A DNA stretch of 38,107 nucleotides from a virus. Below the pieces are notes generated by a model, which was given only the letters and a program-made list of their open reading frames with translations, made no database searches and was not told where the DNA came from. Below are positions 15,358 to 22,526 of the stretch, piece after piece. The position numbers and the translations under genes are program-made. Position 1 is the first letter of the stretch; the number at the start of each line of letters is the position of its first letter. The stretch is taken from the IMG/VR virus record IMGVR_UViG_3300028394_003185, positions 1 to 38,107 of that record; one strand, 5' to 3'.

Positions 15358-15893
15358 GAAATAAACCAATCTGGAGATTTACGATGTGTCCAGGTAGCAA
15401 ATTTTTTATCATGTATAATATATTTGCGATATTGGTCGATAACCGATAAGGTGTTAAATTCAGGAGTTAATAATTTACACTCACTATTATCACTAATAGC
15501 TACTGCATAAGGAGTTAAATCTGTTTTAGTTATGGTGGTATTATGAATATTATCTTTGCACCACTTAATAAATTGATGAGTAAAATGTTCAGCAGCAGTT
15601 GGCCATCTAAGCATTCTTTCAGTAAACATTTCTAAGGTATGATCAACAAGCCATCGAAAATTTTCGATGGATTCTCTAGCCCAAATTGAACATTGATGTT
15701 TAGCATAACCTTTACCTGACTTACGCGGTGTACCTTTTTGTGTTCTAGGAGTTGATGGGTGATTTAATACATCCTGAGGAAAAGCATGAGCTAGCATAAT
15801 AGCTGATTCTATGATCATTTTACTTCTAACATGTTGATCGCAAAGATTATGCGCTGCAATAATAGGATTAGAATCGGTTACAAAAATATTCAT
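15354..15893 (-). CDS. Conserved phage protein of unknown function
   Basis: The 179-residue protein begins MNIFVTDSNPIIAAHNLCDQHVRSKMIIESAIMLAHAF, a pattern (D-x-D/N-P..AA..LCD.HV.KM..E.A..L) I recognise from uncharacterised proteins in many T4-like and other phages. The conserved Asp, Cys, His and Glu and a Trp-rich C-terminal half (WLVDHTLEMFTERMLRW, IKWCKD) suggest an enzyme, but I do not know its activity. It lies 11 bases after folE and is probably read from the same transcript; a TATACT box 5 bases before its ATG is also possible. It meets the cargo cluster tail to tail. Confidence 0.6.
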   Translation of the reverse strand: MNIFVTDSNPIIAAHNLCDQHVRSKMIIESAIMLAHAFPQDVLNHPSTPRTQKGTPRKSGKGYAKHQCSIWARESIENFRWLVDHTLEMFTERMLRWPTAAEHFTHQFIKWCKDNIHNTTITKTDLTPYAVAISDNSECKLLTPEFNTLSVIDQYRKYIIHDKKFATWTHRKSPDWFIS

Positions 15894-15904
15894 TATATAG
15901 TATA

Positions 15905-16579
15905 TTAATTACGGGAAGACATATCGATAAATTTATAAAATTCATTTCGAGTCTTTTCATCATTCATAAAATCACCTGATAGTTTACTTGTTACCATATA
16001 GCATCCATCATGCTTAATACCACGGTGACATGCACATGTATGTTGAGCTTTAATTACAACAGCAGCTCCTAAATTGTCTTCACAAGCAAGGTTAATGGCA
16101 TTATGTACTTGAGTTGTAAGGGCTTCTTGCAATTGTGGCCGTCTACCATAAAATTCAACAATTCGATTAAGCTTACTCAAGCCAATTACTTTACCGCTAC
16201 TTGAAGGAATATAAGCAACATGTACTACACCAGTAAAAGCAAGATGGTGATGAGAACAAAGAGATTTAAGCGGAATATTACATTGAGCAATAATACCATC
16301 ATAACCATCAGAAGGAAAAGCAGTAACAGATGGAGGCTGACTATAACAGCCTGATGCAATATCATTTACAAAAGCTTTTGCTACTCGCATAGGAGTATTA
16401 GCAGAGTTTGGATCATTACGCCAATCAAAGCCTAAAGCATCCATATATTTTTCATAAGCTGCAGCTGCACGCTTAATAATAACTTGCTTTTCTTGCTCCG
16501 TACGAGGAGAATTACCATTTGCATTAGGTAATTTAAATACTTCACCAACCTGTATTGTATTAATATCTGTTTCTTCCAT
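15905..16579 (-). CDS. folE: GTP cyclohydrolase I (FolE)
   Basis: The enzyme converts GTP to dihydroneopterin triphosphate, the first step of preQ0/7-deazaguanine (and folate) synthesis. The 224-residue product has the zinc site: Cys and His in SLCSHHHLAFTG and Cys in AQHTCACHRGI, with the family block YIPSSSGKVIGLSKLNRIVEFYGRRPQLQEALTTQ. The open frame extends upstream to 16951, but that part is antisense to the gene at 16632 and has no FolE similarity. The ATG at 16577-16579 gives a normal N-terminus and lies 6 bases after a TGAACTA-type promoter. Together with queD and queE nearby it points to modified guanine in phage DNA or host tRNA. Confidence 0.95.
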   Translation of the reverse strand: MEETDINTIQVGEVFKLPNANGNSPRTEQEKQVIIKRAAAAYEKYMDALGFDWRNDPNSANTPMRVAKAFVNDIASGCYSQPPSVTAFPSDGYDGIIAQCNIPLKSLCSHHHLAFTGVVHVAYIPSSSGKVIGLSKLNRIVEFYGRRPQLQEALTTQVHNAINLACEDNLGAAVVIKAQHTCACHRGIKHDGCYMVTSKLSGDFMNDEKTRNEFYKFIDMSSRN

Positions 16580-16585
16580 AAGAAT

Positions 16586-16613
16586 ATTATAAGGTAGTTC
16601 ATTTAAATAACAA
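16586..16613 (-). promoter_or_regulatory. Middle/early-type promoter of folE
   Basis: Minus strand: TTGTTA (16608-16613), 16-base spacer, TATAAT (16586-16591), with TGAACTA (16595-16601) 3 bases before the -10; 6 bases to the folE ATG. Confidence 0.8.
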
Positions 16614-16618
16614 TAGAG

Positions 16619-16626
16619 AATAAATA
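16619..16626 (+). promoter_or_regulatory. Late promoter box AATAAATA for the gene at 16632
   Basis: Late-type box with a 5-base gap to the ATG; +1 equals the A of ATG. It faces away from the folE promoter in a 52-base divergent intergenic region. Confidence 0.72.
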
Positions 16627-16631
16627 AAAAT

Positions 16632-17654
16632 ATGTTAAAGAGTCGTGAAGTATATTCAGAAAGTTTTGCAAGTATTGTACGTACTGCAAAAGCGGTAAAA
16701 GATTCTAGGGTTGGGCGCGTTGTCGGAGCGGTAGGATCACTTGCTGGAAGAACTTTTGCGCCGGAGTTAATGAATATTAAAGATAAATACGCTGCTAATA
16801 TTAAAAAGGTGTTTAGAGCTTTTAATGAACCTAAAGCTGCATTAAAAGATTTGTTTGAGAGCAATCCAGATAAATTTAGAAACTGTAAATTAGTAGAATT
16901 GGTAAAAGATAGTGCTGCAGGTGTAATTCCGGAAGCAGCTGCTCCATACATGGGTCCGGGAAATTTTCCAGCTCCTGGAGTTCAGCAGGGGAGGTTGCCA
17001 GTTCCTCCACCTGCGCGCCCAAAAGCGGCGATACGAACGAATACCCCTGCAGCTGTGAATACCCCTGCAGCTGTGAATACCTCCGTAGCTCTAAAAAATA
17101 AAAAATATAAAGGTTCTTATAAAGCAATTTTTGAAGGTAATGTTAAAAAAGGTAATGACGCAAATTCACCTCTACAATACAGTAAGAATTTTTCCGTTAC
17201 TATAAAGCCTAATAATCCCAGAAATGACGGAGATATAAAATATGTAGCAGATACAGTTATTTTTAAAGATGATGTAAAGTTTACTCAACTTGATGATTCA
17301 AATAGTAATACAAATGACAAAGCTTATAAAGTATTATTTACCTCTAATAAGATATTAAAAAATAAATTTAAATTAAATTCTAAACCTAATTTTAATAGTC
17401 TAGGTGATATTAAAAAAGGTGATCCATTAATGGGTTATAAGTTAAATTTTGATGGCACAGTTACGGTCGCTGGATCGTCTAACCCGGTTAAAGACGACGA
17501 ATATATTATTGTTAAAAATAATAATGGACGTCTACAAAGTACCGGTAAGCTGTATAAGGGTGGTAAAGTAATTGTCAGCAGTGTAAATATAAATTATAGT
17601 CAAAAAAATCTAATACTTGAATCAAAAAAGTTAGTTGACTTATTTTGTAAGTGA
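16632..17654 (+). CDS. Late protein, putative capsid cargo with Pro/Ala repeat linker
   Basis: The 340-residue protein is not recognised. MLKSREVYSE-SF at the N-terminus again ends in hydrophobic/aromatic-x-E. Residues 20-100 are basic, Ala-rich and helical. A Pro/Gly/Ala linker (about 100-155: MGPGNFPAPG, PVPPPARP, then NTPAAV repeats) joins a C-terminal beta-rich domain (YKAIFEGNVKK, FSVTIKPNN, GYKLNFDGTVTVAG, GRLQSTGKLYKGGKVIV). The layout suggests a packaged or structural protein. Local base composition in the N-terminal third and linker is richer in GC than its surroundings, possibly because of the Ala/Pro/Gly codons. It sits between folE and queD. Confidence 0.6.
   Translation: MLKSREVYSESFASIVRTAKAVKDSRVGRVVGAVGSLAGRTFAPELMNIKDKYAANIKKVFRAFNEPKAALKDLFESNPDKFRNCKLVELVKDSAAGVIPEAAAPYMGPGNFPAPGVQQGRLPVPPPARPKAAIRTNTPAAVNTPAAVNTSVALKNKKYKGSYKAIFEGNVKKGNDANSPLQYSKNFSVTIKPNNPRNDGDIKYVADTVIFKDDVKFTQLDDSNSNTNDKAYKVLFTSNKILKNKFKLNSKPNFNSLGDIKKGDPLMGYKLNFDGTVTVAGSSNPVKDDEYIIVKNNNGRLQSTGKLYKGGKVIVSSVNINYSQKNLILESKKLVDLFCK
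17040..17090 (+). repeat. 18-base in-frame tandem repeat
   Basis: Two exact copies of an 18-base unit starting AATACCCCTGCAGCTGTG (17040-17057, 17058-17075) and a third diverged, shorter copy to 17090. They encode NTPAAV repeats in the linker of the protein. Confidence 0.85.
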
Positions 17655-17682
17655 ATAAATAAAATAAGATATAAGAAAATAG

Positions 17683-17711
17683 TTGATATTACTATTGAAC
17701 TAAGATATAAT
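17683..17711 (+). promoter_or_regulatory. Middle/early-type promoter of queD
   Basis: TTGATA (17683-17688), 17-base spacer, TATAAT (17706-17711), with TGAACTA (17696-17702) 3 bases before the -10; 8 bases to the queD ATG. Confidence 0.85.
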
Positions 17712-17719
17712 ATTCATAT

Positions 17720-18382
17720 ATGAGTAATTATACTAGTACAAAAATTATTGAGTTAGGATCATGTGCATTTCGACAATGGAAAGCTAATCATTCTAGATGT
17801 CAATTTATTCATGGATATCAGCTTAAAGCTAAAATTTGGTTCGGTTGCAGTCATCTAGACGATAAAAACTGGGCTGTTGATTTTGGAGGACTCAAAGAAA
17901 TTAAAAAGCTACTTCAGGATCAATTTGATCATACAACTTGTGTAGCTCAAGATGATCCGGAATTACAATCTTTTATTGATCTTAATACAAAGGGTATTAT
18001 TGACTTACGTATTATGCCAGATGGTGTTGGAATTGAACGGACTGCTGAATTTGTATATAATCTTGTAGATAAACAAATTCGTGAACAAACTAATAACCGC
18101 TGCTGGGTTATTCGTACAGAGGTTTTTGAACATGAAGACAATTCTGCCATATATCAACCACCTAGTAATAAAACGACTCAGACAGTAGCTACCTGGCAAG
18201 CAGATCTTACTGATATCACTGAAAGCGCTGGGTCTCCGGAGGTTGAACAGCTTGAGTTAGATCTAACAGTGACAGCAGATTCAACTCAAGCAGAGCAAAG
18301 AGTACAAGGTCGTGGAGCTAATGTAGGTAATAATGTGTCGGAAGGAAAATCAAACTGGTTCTCTGGTACTTCGTGGGGTTAA
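17720..18382 (+). CDS. queD: 6-carboxytetrahydropterin synthase-like protein (QueD) with altered metal site
   Basis: QueD turns dihydroneopterin triphosphate into 6-carboxytetrahydropterin in the preQ0 pathway. The 220-residue protein keeps the Cys-x3-His core (SRCQFIHGYQLKAKIWF), the VDFGGLKEIKKLL segment (family: DF..LK), QFDHTTC (family: LDHxxLN) and the Glu of TEVFEHEDNSAIY. But the canonical HGH is HGY and the early FxAAH histidine is not evident (CAFRQWKANH). Two of three zinc ligands thus differ from the bacterial form. About 60 C-terminal residues (from AIYQPPSNK on) are acidic, low-complexity and unlike QueD. It has its own TGAACTA promoter and ends at a strong terminator. Confidence 0.82.
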   Translation: MSNYTSTKIIELGSCAFRQWKANHSRCQFIHGYQLKAKIWFGCSHLDDKNWAVDFGGLKEIKKLLQDQFDHTTCVAQDDPELQSFIDLNTKGIIDLRIMPDGVGIERTAEFVYNLVDKQIREQTNNRCWVIRTEVFEHEDNSAIYQPPSNKTTQTVATWQADLTDITESAGSPEVEQLELDLTVTADSTQAEQRVQGRGANVGNNVSEGKSNWFSGTSWG

Positions 18383-18391
18383 TATATTAAT

Positions 18392-18439
18392 TTACATAAA
18401 AAATGCGCAAACTATAAAATCTGCGCATTTTTTATGTAA
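18392..18439. terminator. Bidirectional terminator hairpin
   Basis: Arms 18392-18409 and 18422-18439 are perfectly complementary over 18 bases with a 12-base loop. The GC-rich core TGCGCA is flanked by six A and six T, so both strands give a stem followed by a U-run. It separates convergent queD (+) and phoH (-). Confidence 0.92.
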
Positions 18440-18444
18440 TTATA

Positions 18445-19188
18445 TTAAGCCTTTTCTAGAACATTGACAATGAATTTTAAGATTTTACTTCGAACAATCT
18501 CTGAATCACCAAATTTACATCTATAAATGTTATTTTGTACGCATTCTGGTGTATCAAATGCTGCTAATATTTTATGAATGCATGTTAGCTTGCCAATATC
18601 TGATTGAAACGGGTCTCCGCATAAGACATATCGGGTATTTTTACCAAAACGCGTTAAAATAGTAGTAATTTCACTCAAAGTTAGGTTTTGAATTTCATCA
18701 ACAATAACAAAAGTGTTATTAAATGTTAAACCTCTTACAAAATTTACAGGAATTGCTTGAATAATACCGTTAGTTTTAAGCATTTCACAGGTACTATCAC
18801 TAGTTACTTCCTTTACTTTTTCAAGAAGAGGCATTGCATATGGTGAGAATTTATCATCAACTTCACCAGGAAGTGCGCCTATACTTCGTGAAGCAGACTC
18901 AATTACAGAGCGAATATACATAACATTTTCAATCTTCTTTTCTTTAATAAGTTCCAATGCCGCTAAAACAGCTAGATAAGTCTTAGCACTACCTGCAGGA
19001 CCATCAATAAACACCATGTTTGTATCATCTTGTTTTATACGTTCGTAACATGCTAAGTGTTTTTGATTAAAATGGAAGGGTCTTTTAATGTTAAAATTAC
19101 CTTTCCAATTGTTTGCAATACACTCTTCAACGCCAGAAATGTCCTTTGGACTATCATTTTTACGCGTACGCGTAGACTTACGTGTCAT
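18445..19188 (-). CDS. phoH: PhoH-like ATPase
   Basis: The 247-residue P-loop ATPase is typical of PhoH proteins common in marine phages. After a basic N-terminus it has RPFHFNQKHLACYERI, Walker A GPAGSAKT (residues 63-70), the SIGALPGEVDDKFSPYAMPLLE block characteristic of PhoH, and Walker B VIVDEIQNL followed by RFGKNTRYVLCGDP. Its role is unsettled; RNA-related or phosphate-stress roles have been suggested for the family. It is monocistronic: a terminator follows it, and queE is divergent 102 bases upstream. The only box near the ATG is ATTAAATA, 7 bases away. Confidence 0.92.
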   Translation of the reverse strand: MTRKSTRTRKNDSPKDISGVEECIANNWKGNFNIKRPFHFNQKHLACYERIKQDDTNMVFIDGPAGSAKTYLAVLAALELIKEKKIENVMYIRSVIESASRSIGALPGEVDDKFSPYAMPLLEKVKEVTSDSTCEMLKTNGIIQAIPVNFVRGLTFNNTFVIVDEIQNLTLSEITTILTRFGKNTRYVLCGDPFQSDIGKLTCIHKILAAFDTPECVQNNIYRCKFGDSEIVRSKILKFIVNVLEKA

Positions 19189-19254
19189 ATATGGTTATTT
19201 AATTATTAAAGATACTGATTACTACAAGTGTTTTACTCTTTTATTATTTTATAC

Positions 19255-19282
19255 TTGAACATATAATGAACTAATATATAAT
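19255..19282 (+). promoter_or_regulatory. Middle/early-type promoter of queE
   Basis: TTGAAC (19255-19260), 16-base spacer, TATAAT (19277-19282), with TGAACTA (19267-19273) 3 bases before the -10; 8 bases to the queE ATG, the same as for queD. Confidence 0.85.
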
Positions 19283-19290
19283 AATATTAT

Positions 19291-20058
19291 ATGAGTAATT
19301 TAGATGAAGAATATTTGTTATTTGCTGGTGAAAATAACGAACCAGAGATTTTTTTCACTGTTGAAGGCGAAGGCGAATATATTGGTAAGCCTTCTGTTTT
19401 TATGAGATTTTTTGGATGTAACCTTACTTGCGCTGGTTTTAAATCTGAAGCATCTCCACATGGATGTGATTCTTATATTTCTTGGTCTCAAAAAAATAAA
19501 CTAAGCTTCGTAGAAACGTTTAAATTATTAGAATCACATAATTATATTCAACATCTTCAGAATGGCGCTATTTTTAAATATACAGGTGGAGAACCATTAG
19601 TTAGACAATCTCAATTGCTTAAGTTTACTAAAGAATTTGTAAATCGTTATAATTTTATTCCTAAAATTGATTTTGAAACAAACGCAACTATTTTACCTGA
19701 TGCTGGATGGAAAACCTATAATGTAACATTTACTACATCACCTAAACTACTATCAAATGGAGATGCAGAAAGTAAGACTTATAAACCTGATGTTCTTAAA
19801 TGGCATGTAGAAAACAATTCTGGATTTAAGTTTGTTATTAATAAATCTGAAGATATTGATGAAATTTGGCGTAAATATGTTACAGATAAAGAAGGTATTA
19901 ATATTCCGTTACATCGTATTTGGTTTATGCCTTGTTGTGGTTCAAGAGAAGAACATATTAAAAATGCACCCGCTGTTGCAGAATATGCTAAAGCATTAAA
20001 TGTTAATTTTTCACCTAGACTTCATTTATTGCTGTGGAATTTAGCACTTCGTGTTTGA
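19291..20058 (+). CDS. queE: 7-carboxy-7-deazaguanine synthase (QueE), radical SAM, variant cluster loop
   Basis: QueE rearranges 6-carboxytetrahydropterin to 7-carboxy-7-deazaguanine. The 255-residue protein begins with the family block FFTVEGEGEYIGKPSVFMRFFGCNLTC, where GEG..G.P..F.R..GCN is diagnostic. KYTGGEPLVR is the SAM-binding GGEP motif, and FETNATILP and TTSPK follow as in QueE. The three Fe-S cysteines are spaced C-x3-C-x11-C (GCNLTC ... HGCDS) instead of the usual C-x3-C-x2-C of radical SAM enzymes. The product of QueD feeds this enzyme; QueC is not in the window. It has its own promoter and is divergent from phoH. Confidence 0.9.
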   Translation: MSNLDEEYLLFAGENNEPEIFFTVEGEGEYIGKPSVFMRFFGCNLTCAGFKSEASPHGCDSYISWSQKNKLSFVETFKLLESHNYIQHLQNGAIFKYTGGEPLVRQSQLLKFTKEFVNRYNFIPKIDFETNATILPDAGWKTYNVTFTTSPKLLSNGDAESKTYKPDVLKWHVENNSGFKFVINKSEDIDEIWRKYVTDKEGINIPLHRIWFMPCCGSREEHIKNAPAVAEYAKALNVNFSPRLHLLLWNLALRV

Positions 20059-20074
20059 TTTTTTAAAATTAACA

Positions 20075-20082
20075 AATAAATA
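20075..20082 (+). promoter_or_regulatory. Late promoter box AATAAATA for the gene at 20089
   Basis: Late-type box with a 6-base gap to the ATG; predicted +1 is one base before the start codon. Confidence 0.65.
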
Positions 20083-20088
20083 TAGAAT

Positions 20089-20445
20089 ATGAAATTAAGC
20101 GTAGTTTTTCTAGTTTTAAATCAACTGAAAGTAGATCATTGGCAGACAAAAAAACACTCCGAACATATTGCGTTAGGAGAAGCCTATGAAGCTTTAGATG
20201 GTTTATTTGACAGGTTTGTAGAAGTATTTTATGGCAGGATGGGTGTTAACACTAATAATAAAATTACATATTCTATCAAAGTAGATTCGTATAGTTCTGA
20301 TTTAATTAAAAACTATACACAAATGAGAGATAATGTTATTATGTATTTACGTGATATTACATCTGAATATGATATGCTTAAAAATATTCAGGATGAAATA
20401 GAAGCAGAATTCGATAAACTTATTTATAAATTAAATCAGCTTTAA
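20089..20445 (+). CDS. DUF5856-type, ferritin/Dps-like helical phage protein
   Basis: The 118-residue helical protein resembles the phage family DUF5856. VDHWQTKKHSEHIALGEAYEALDGLFDRFVEVFYGRMG carries the H-W-x-T-x4-EH-x4-Y pattern of the Dps/ferritin-like fold, where His and Glu bind iron in relatives. A long second helix pair (YLRDITSEYDMLKNIQDEIEAEFDKLIYKL) follows. Function in phages is not established. A late box directly upstream suggests late expression and perhaps a virion role. The kinase gene starts 8 bases after its stop. Confidence 0.75.
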   Translation: MKLSVVFLVLNQLKVDHWQTKKHSEHIALGEAYEALDGLFDRFVEVFYGRMGVNTNNKITYSIKVDSYSSDLIKNYTQMRDNVIMYLRDITSEYDMLKNIQDEIEAEFDKLIYKLNQL

Positions 20446-20452
20446 TGCCTAT

Positions 20453-21253
20453 ATGAGAATAGCAATATCCGGAACAGCAAATACTGGTAAGACAACTTTA
20501 ATACAGCAATTCTTATCAACATGGCCTCAATACAAAACGCCTCCAAAGTCTTATCGTGACATTCTTAAAGAGAATAATCTCAATCACTCTACTAAATCAA
20601 CAGTCAAGACGCAGTTTACTATTCTTGACTTTATGGTTAAGCAATTAAAGTCATATACTAAAAATGATAAAGTAATTTATGATAGGTGCCCTCTAGATAA
20701 TCTTGTTTATAGTATTTGGTGTTATGAAAAAGGTGTAGAAGGATTTAATAAAGAGTTTATAGAAATGGCTGTATATTTGACGAGAGAGTCAATGCGAGAT
20801 TTAGATATTATCTTTTTATTAAAACACGATAATGCAATACCAATTGTAGATGATGGAGTACGAGAAGTAAATATTGAATTTATACAGGAAATTGACGCTT
20901 TATTCTGGGCAATGCATGATCAATATGCAAATAATATTCAGCTAGATAAATTTTTTCCTAAAGACGATTCACCAGCAATAATTGAACTACCTACAGATAT
21001 GAATGAACGTATCTCTCTTATTTCAGAATATGTTAATATAGATGGAAATTTACCTAGTGATGAGCAATCAATCTTTAATCCAGAAAATTTGTCTGTTCTT
21101 GAAAAACTCGTTGAACAACAAAAAGCAGCATTACAGCAAGATACTATTGAACGTGACCTATTTAACAAGTTTAGTATTAATGGTAAGCAAACTTTATCTA
21201 TTGAAGATGAAATAGTACAATTAGCTAAGATTAAAAATTTAAATAAAAAGTAA
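20453..21253 (+). CDS. P-loop kinase (AAA_28/NadR-like family)
   Basis: The 266-residue protein has an N-terminal P-loop GTANTGKTTLIQQF (residues 7-20), then KVIYDRCPLDNLVYS, the DR-x-P-x-D motif of the NadR/thymidylate-kinase-like AAA_28 group, and a lid-like region around LTRESMRDLDIIFLL. Such proteins phosphorylate nucleosides, NMN or ribosylnicotinamide; the substrate here is not clear. About 80 C-terminal residues (from NPENLSVLEKLVEQQKAALQQ) form a helical extension not seen in the simple kinases. It is probably co-transcribed with the ferritin-like gene upstream. Confidence 0.75.
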   Translation: MRIAISGTANTGKTTLIQQFLSTWPQYKTPPKSYRDILKENNLNHSTKSTVKTQFTILDFMVKQLKSYTKNDKVIYDRCPLDNLVYSIWCYEKGVEGFNKEFIEMAVYLTRESMRDLDIIFLLKHDNAIPIVDDGVREVNIEFIQEIDALFWAMHDQYANNIQLDKFFPKDDSPAIIELPTDMNERISLISEYVNIDGNLPSDEQSIFNPENLSVLEKLVEQQKAALQQDTIERDLFNKFSINGKQTLSIEDEIVQLAKIKNLNKK

Positions 21254-21265
21254 AGTTATTCACTT

Positions 21266-21979
21266 ATGAAATACTTTTTACTATCTATTCTTTTTTTGAC
21301 ATCATGTCAAACGGCTCATATGACTAGTTCTACGCCGACGTTACTTGTACCTGTATATGAATCCAAGGTCGGTGTAGAAGCAATACAAACGCATCAGAGT
21401 GCTCCTATTTGCCTGATTATAAACCCTAATTCTGGTCCAGGTTTAAAGGGTAATCCTGAATATCAAAAACTGTTTAATTCTTCTACACAACGTGTTGCAT
21501 ATATTGACTTAAAAGCATTTCCTGGAGACGGAATTATTACGGTATCTAAAGAACGCTGGAAAACTGTTGACGAGCTTCAAAGAGAACAATCTCTTTATAA
21601 ATCCATTTATAAACATAACACTGGCTGGTTTTTTGACGACGCTGCTAAAGTACCTACATCTTTGATGACTGAAATTAAACAATGGAATGGTAAACTCATC
21701 TTGAATCCGGGATATCCCTCCGATATTCCTTCGGGATTTTCTTCTATTCAGTGGGAAAATAAAGATTATCTAAAATCTAATTCTATTAAAAATCCTGAAA
21801 AGAGTGGAGTAATTGCTTTAGAGATTTCTGAAAATAATTTAAAATCTACTATTAACAAAAACAAAAATCTTGAGTATTTCTATGCTAGCGAATTGTCTGA
21901 CGATTGGCAAAAAGGGCAAACAGCGTATAACACTCTTCCTAAATATTGGAAGAAACTCGTTGAATATTTTAGTAAATAA
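21266..21979 (+). CDS. Lipoprotein with spherulin-4-like domain
   Basis: The 237-residue protein has a lipoprotein signal (lipobox LTSC, lipidated Cys14). The mature part matches the spherulation-specific family 4 pattern: ICLIINPNSGPG near the N-terminus, RVAYIDLKAFPGDG, and YKHNTGWFFDDAAKVPT, where the Asp-Asp pair lies where related TIM-barrel glycoside hydrolases keep acidic residues. It could act on polysaccharide at the cell surface or periplasm. Such a domain on a phage-encoded lipoprotein is unusual. The gene ends 5 bases before a convergent virion-type gene with a GC-rich hairpin. Confidence 0.72.
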   Translation: MKYFLLSILFLTSCQTAHMTSSTPTLLVPVYESKVGVEAIQTHQSAPICLIINPNSGPGLKGNPEYQKLFNSSTQRVAYIDLKAFPGDGIITVSKERWKTVDELQREQSLYKSIYKHNTGWFFDDAAKVPTSLMTEIKQWNGKLILNPGYPSDIPSGFSSIQWENKDYLKSNSIKNPEKSGVIALEISENNLKSTINKNKNLEYFYASELSDDWQKGQTAYNTLPKYWKKLVEYFSK

Positions 21980-21983
21980 ATTA

Positions 21984-22484
21984 CTACTCTAAGCTACTAG
22001 GCGGTGATATATTATATGTATCACCGCCTATCCATTGTATATCAATGGAAGAATTACTTACAATATTTCTATAATTATTATAGCTAAAAGCATCGATGCC
22101 AGCATTTGTAGCTATTGATACTGTACCGGTACCATTTCTTATTACTGTACATTTAAATCCTTGCTTAAGATTAGCAGGTATACTTATAATTATATTAGAA
22201 CTATTATTAGCTACAATAACTTTATTATGGTAAGTATCTGAAAGTGAAATATCACTTGATATATAAGCCACACTAGGAGTAACTAAAGTTTGTACATCAG
22301 ACTGAAGAGTATTAAACGTATACTTAAAGGTCGTATTATCGAGAGTTATTAAAAAATCTTGGAAATCAATAATACTAGTACCTACATCAGTCTCCACAAT
22401 TAAAAAATCTCCATTATTAACATCACTAATAATAGGTAACTCTTTTATGTTGACATAAAGATTATTTTTTGTTGTACTCGCCAT
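21984..22484 (-). CDS. Probable virion structural protein
   Basis: The 166-residue protein looks like a phage surface or fibre-related protein: an N-terminal stretch LPIISDVNNGDFLIVETDVGTSIIDFQDFLI, often found at the start of phage fibre or neck proteins, followed by a beta-rich domain with VAYISSDISLSDTYHNKVIVANNSSNIIISIP and GFKCTVIRNGTGTVSIATNAGIDAF, a jelly-roll/beta-prism-like pattern. Function is inferred only from this style. Late-type boxes (ATTAAATA 6 bases before the ATG, and TATAAATT further up) support late expression. Confidence 0.55.
   Translation of the reverse strand: MASTTKNNLYVNIKELPIISDVNNGDFLIVETDVGTSIIDFQDFLITLDNTTFKYTFNTLQSDVQTLVTPSVAYISSDISLSDTYHNKVIVANNSSNIIISIPANLKQGFKCTVIRNGTGTVSIATNAGIDAFSYNNYRNIVSNSSIDIQWIGGDTYNISPPSSLE
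21998..22030. terminator. GC-rich hairpin at the convergent gene ends
   Basis: Arms TAGGCGGTGATA (21998-22009) and TATCACCGCCTA (22019-22030) are perfectly complementary with a 9-base loop. It lies inside the last codons of the minus-strand gene and 19 bases after the plus-strand stop. No U-run follows on either strand, so it may be a transcript-end stabiliser rather than a classical terminator. Confidence 0.55.
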
Positions 22485-22526
22485 ATATTTTATTTAATTA
22501 TATAGATTGATTTATACAATTTATAA

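Noticed and set aside
16580-16951. N-terminal extension of the folE frame to 16951
   Set aside because: The extra 124 codons are antisense to the late gene at 16632, have no FolE similarity, and a promoter lies between them and the real ATG at 16579.
17653-17660. AATAAATA box at the end of the gene 16632-17654
   Set aside because: No start codon follows at the distance seen for other late boxes; the queD gene downstream has a clear different promoter. In AT-rich DNA single boxes occur by chance.
17947-18199. Small minus-strand frames inside queD
   Set aside because: They lie fully within a well-supported gene and have no family similarity or start signal.
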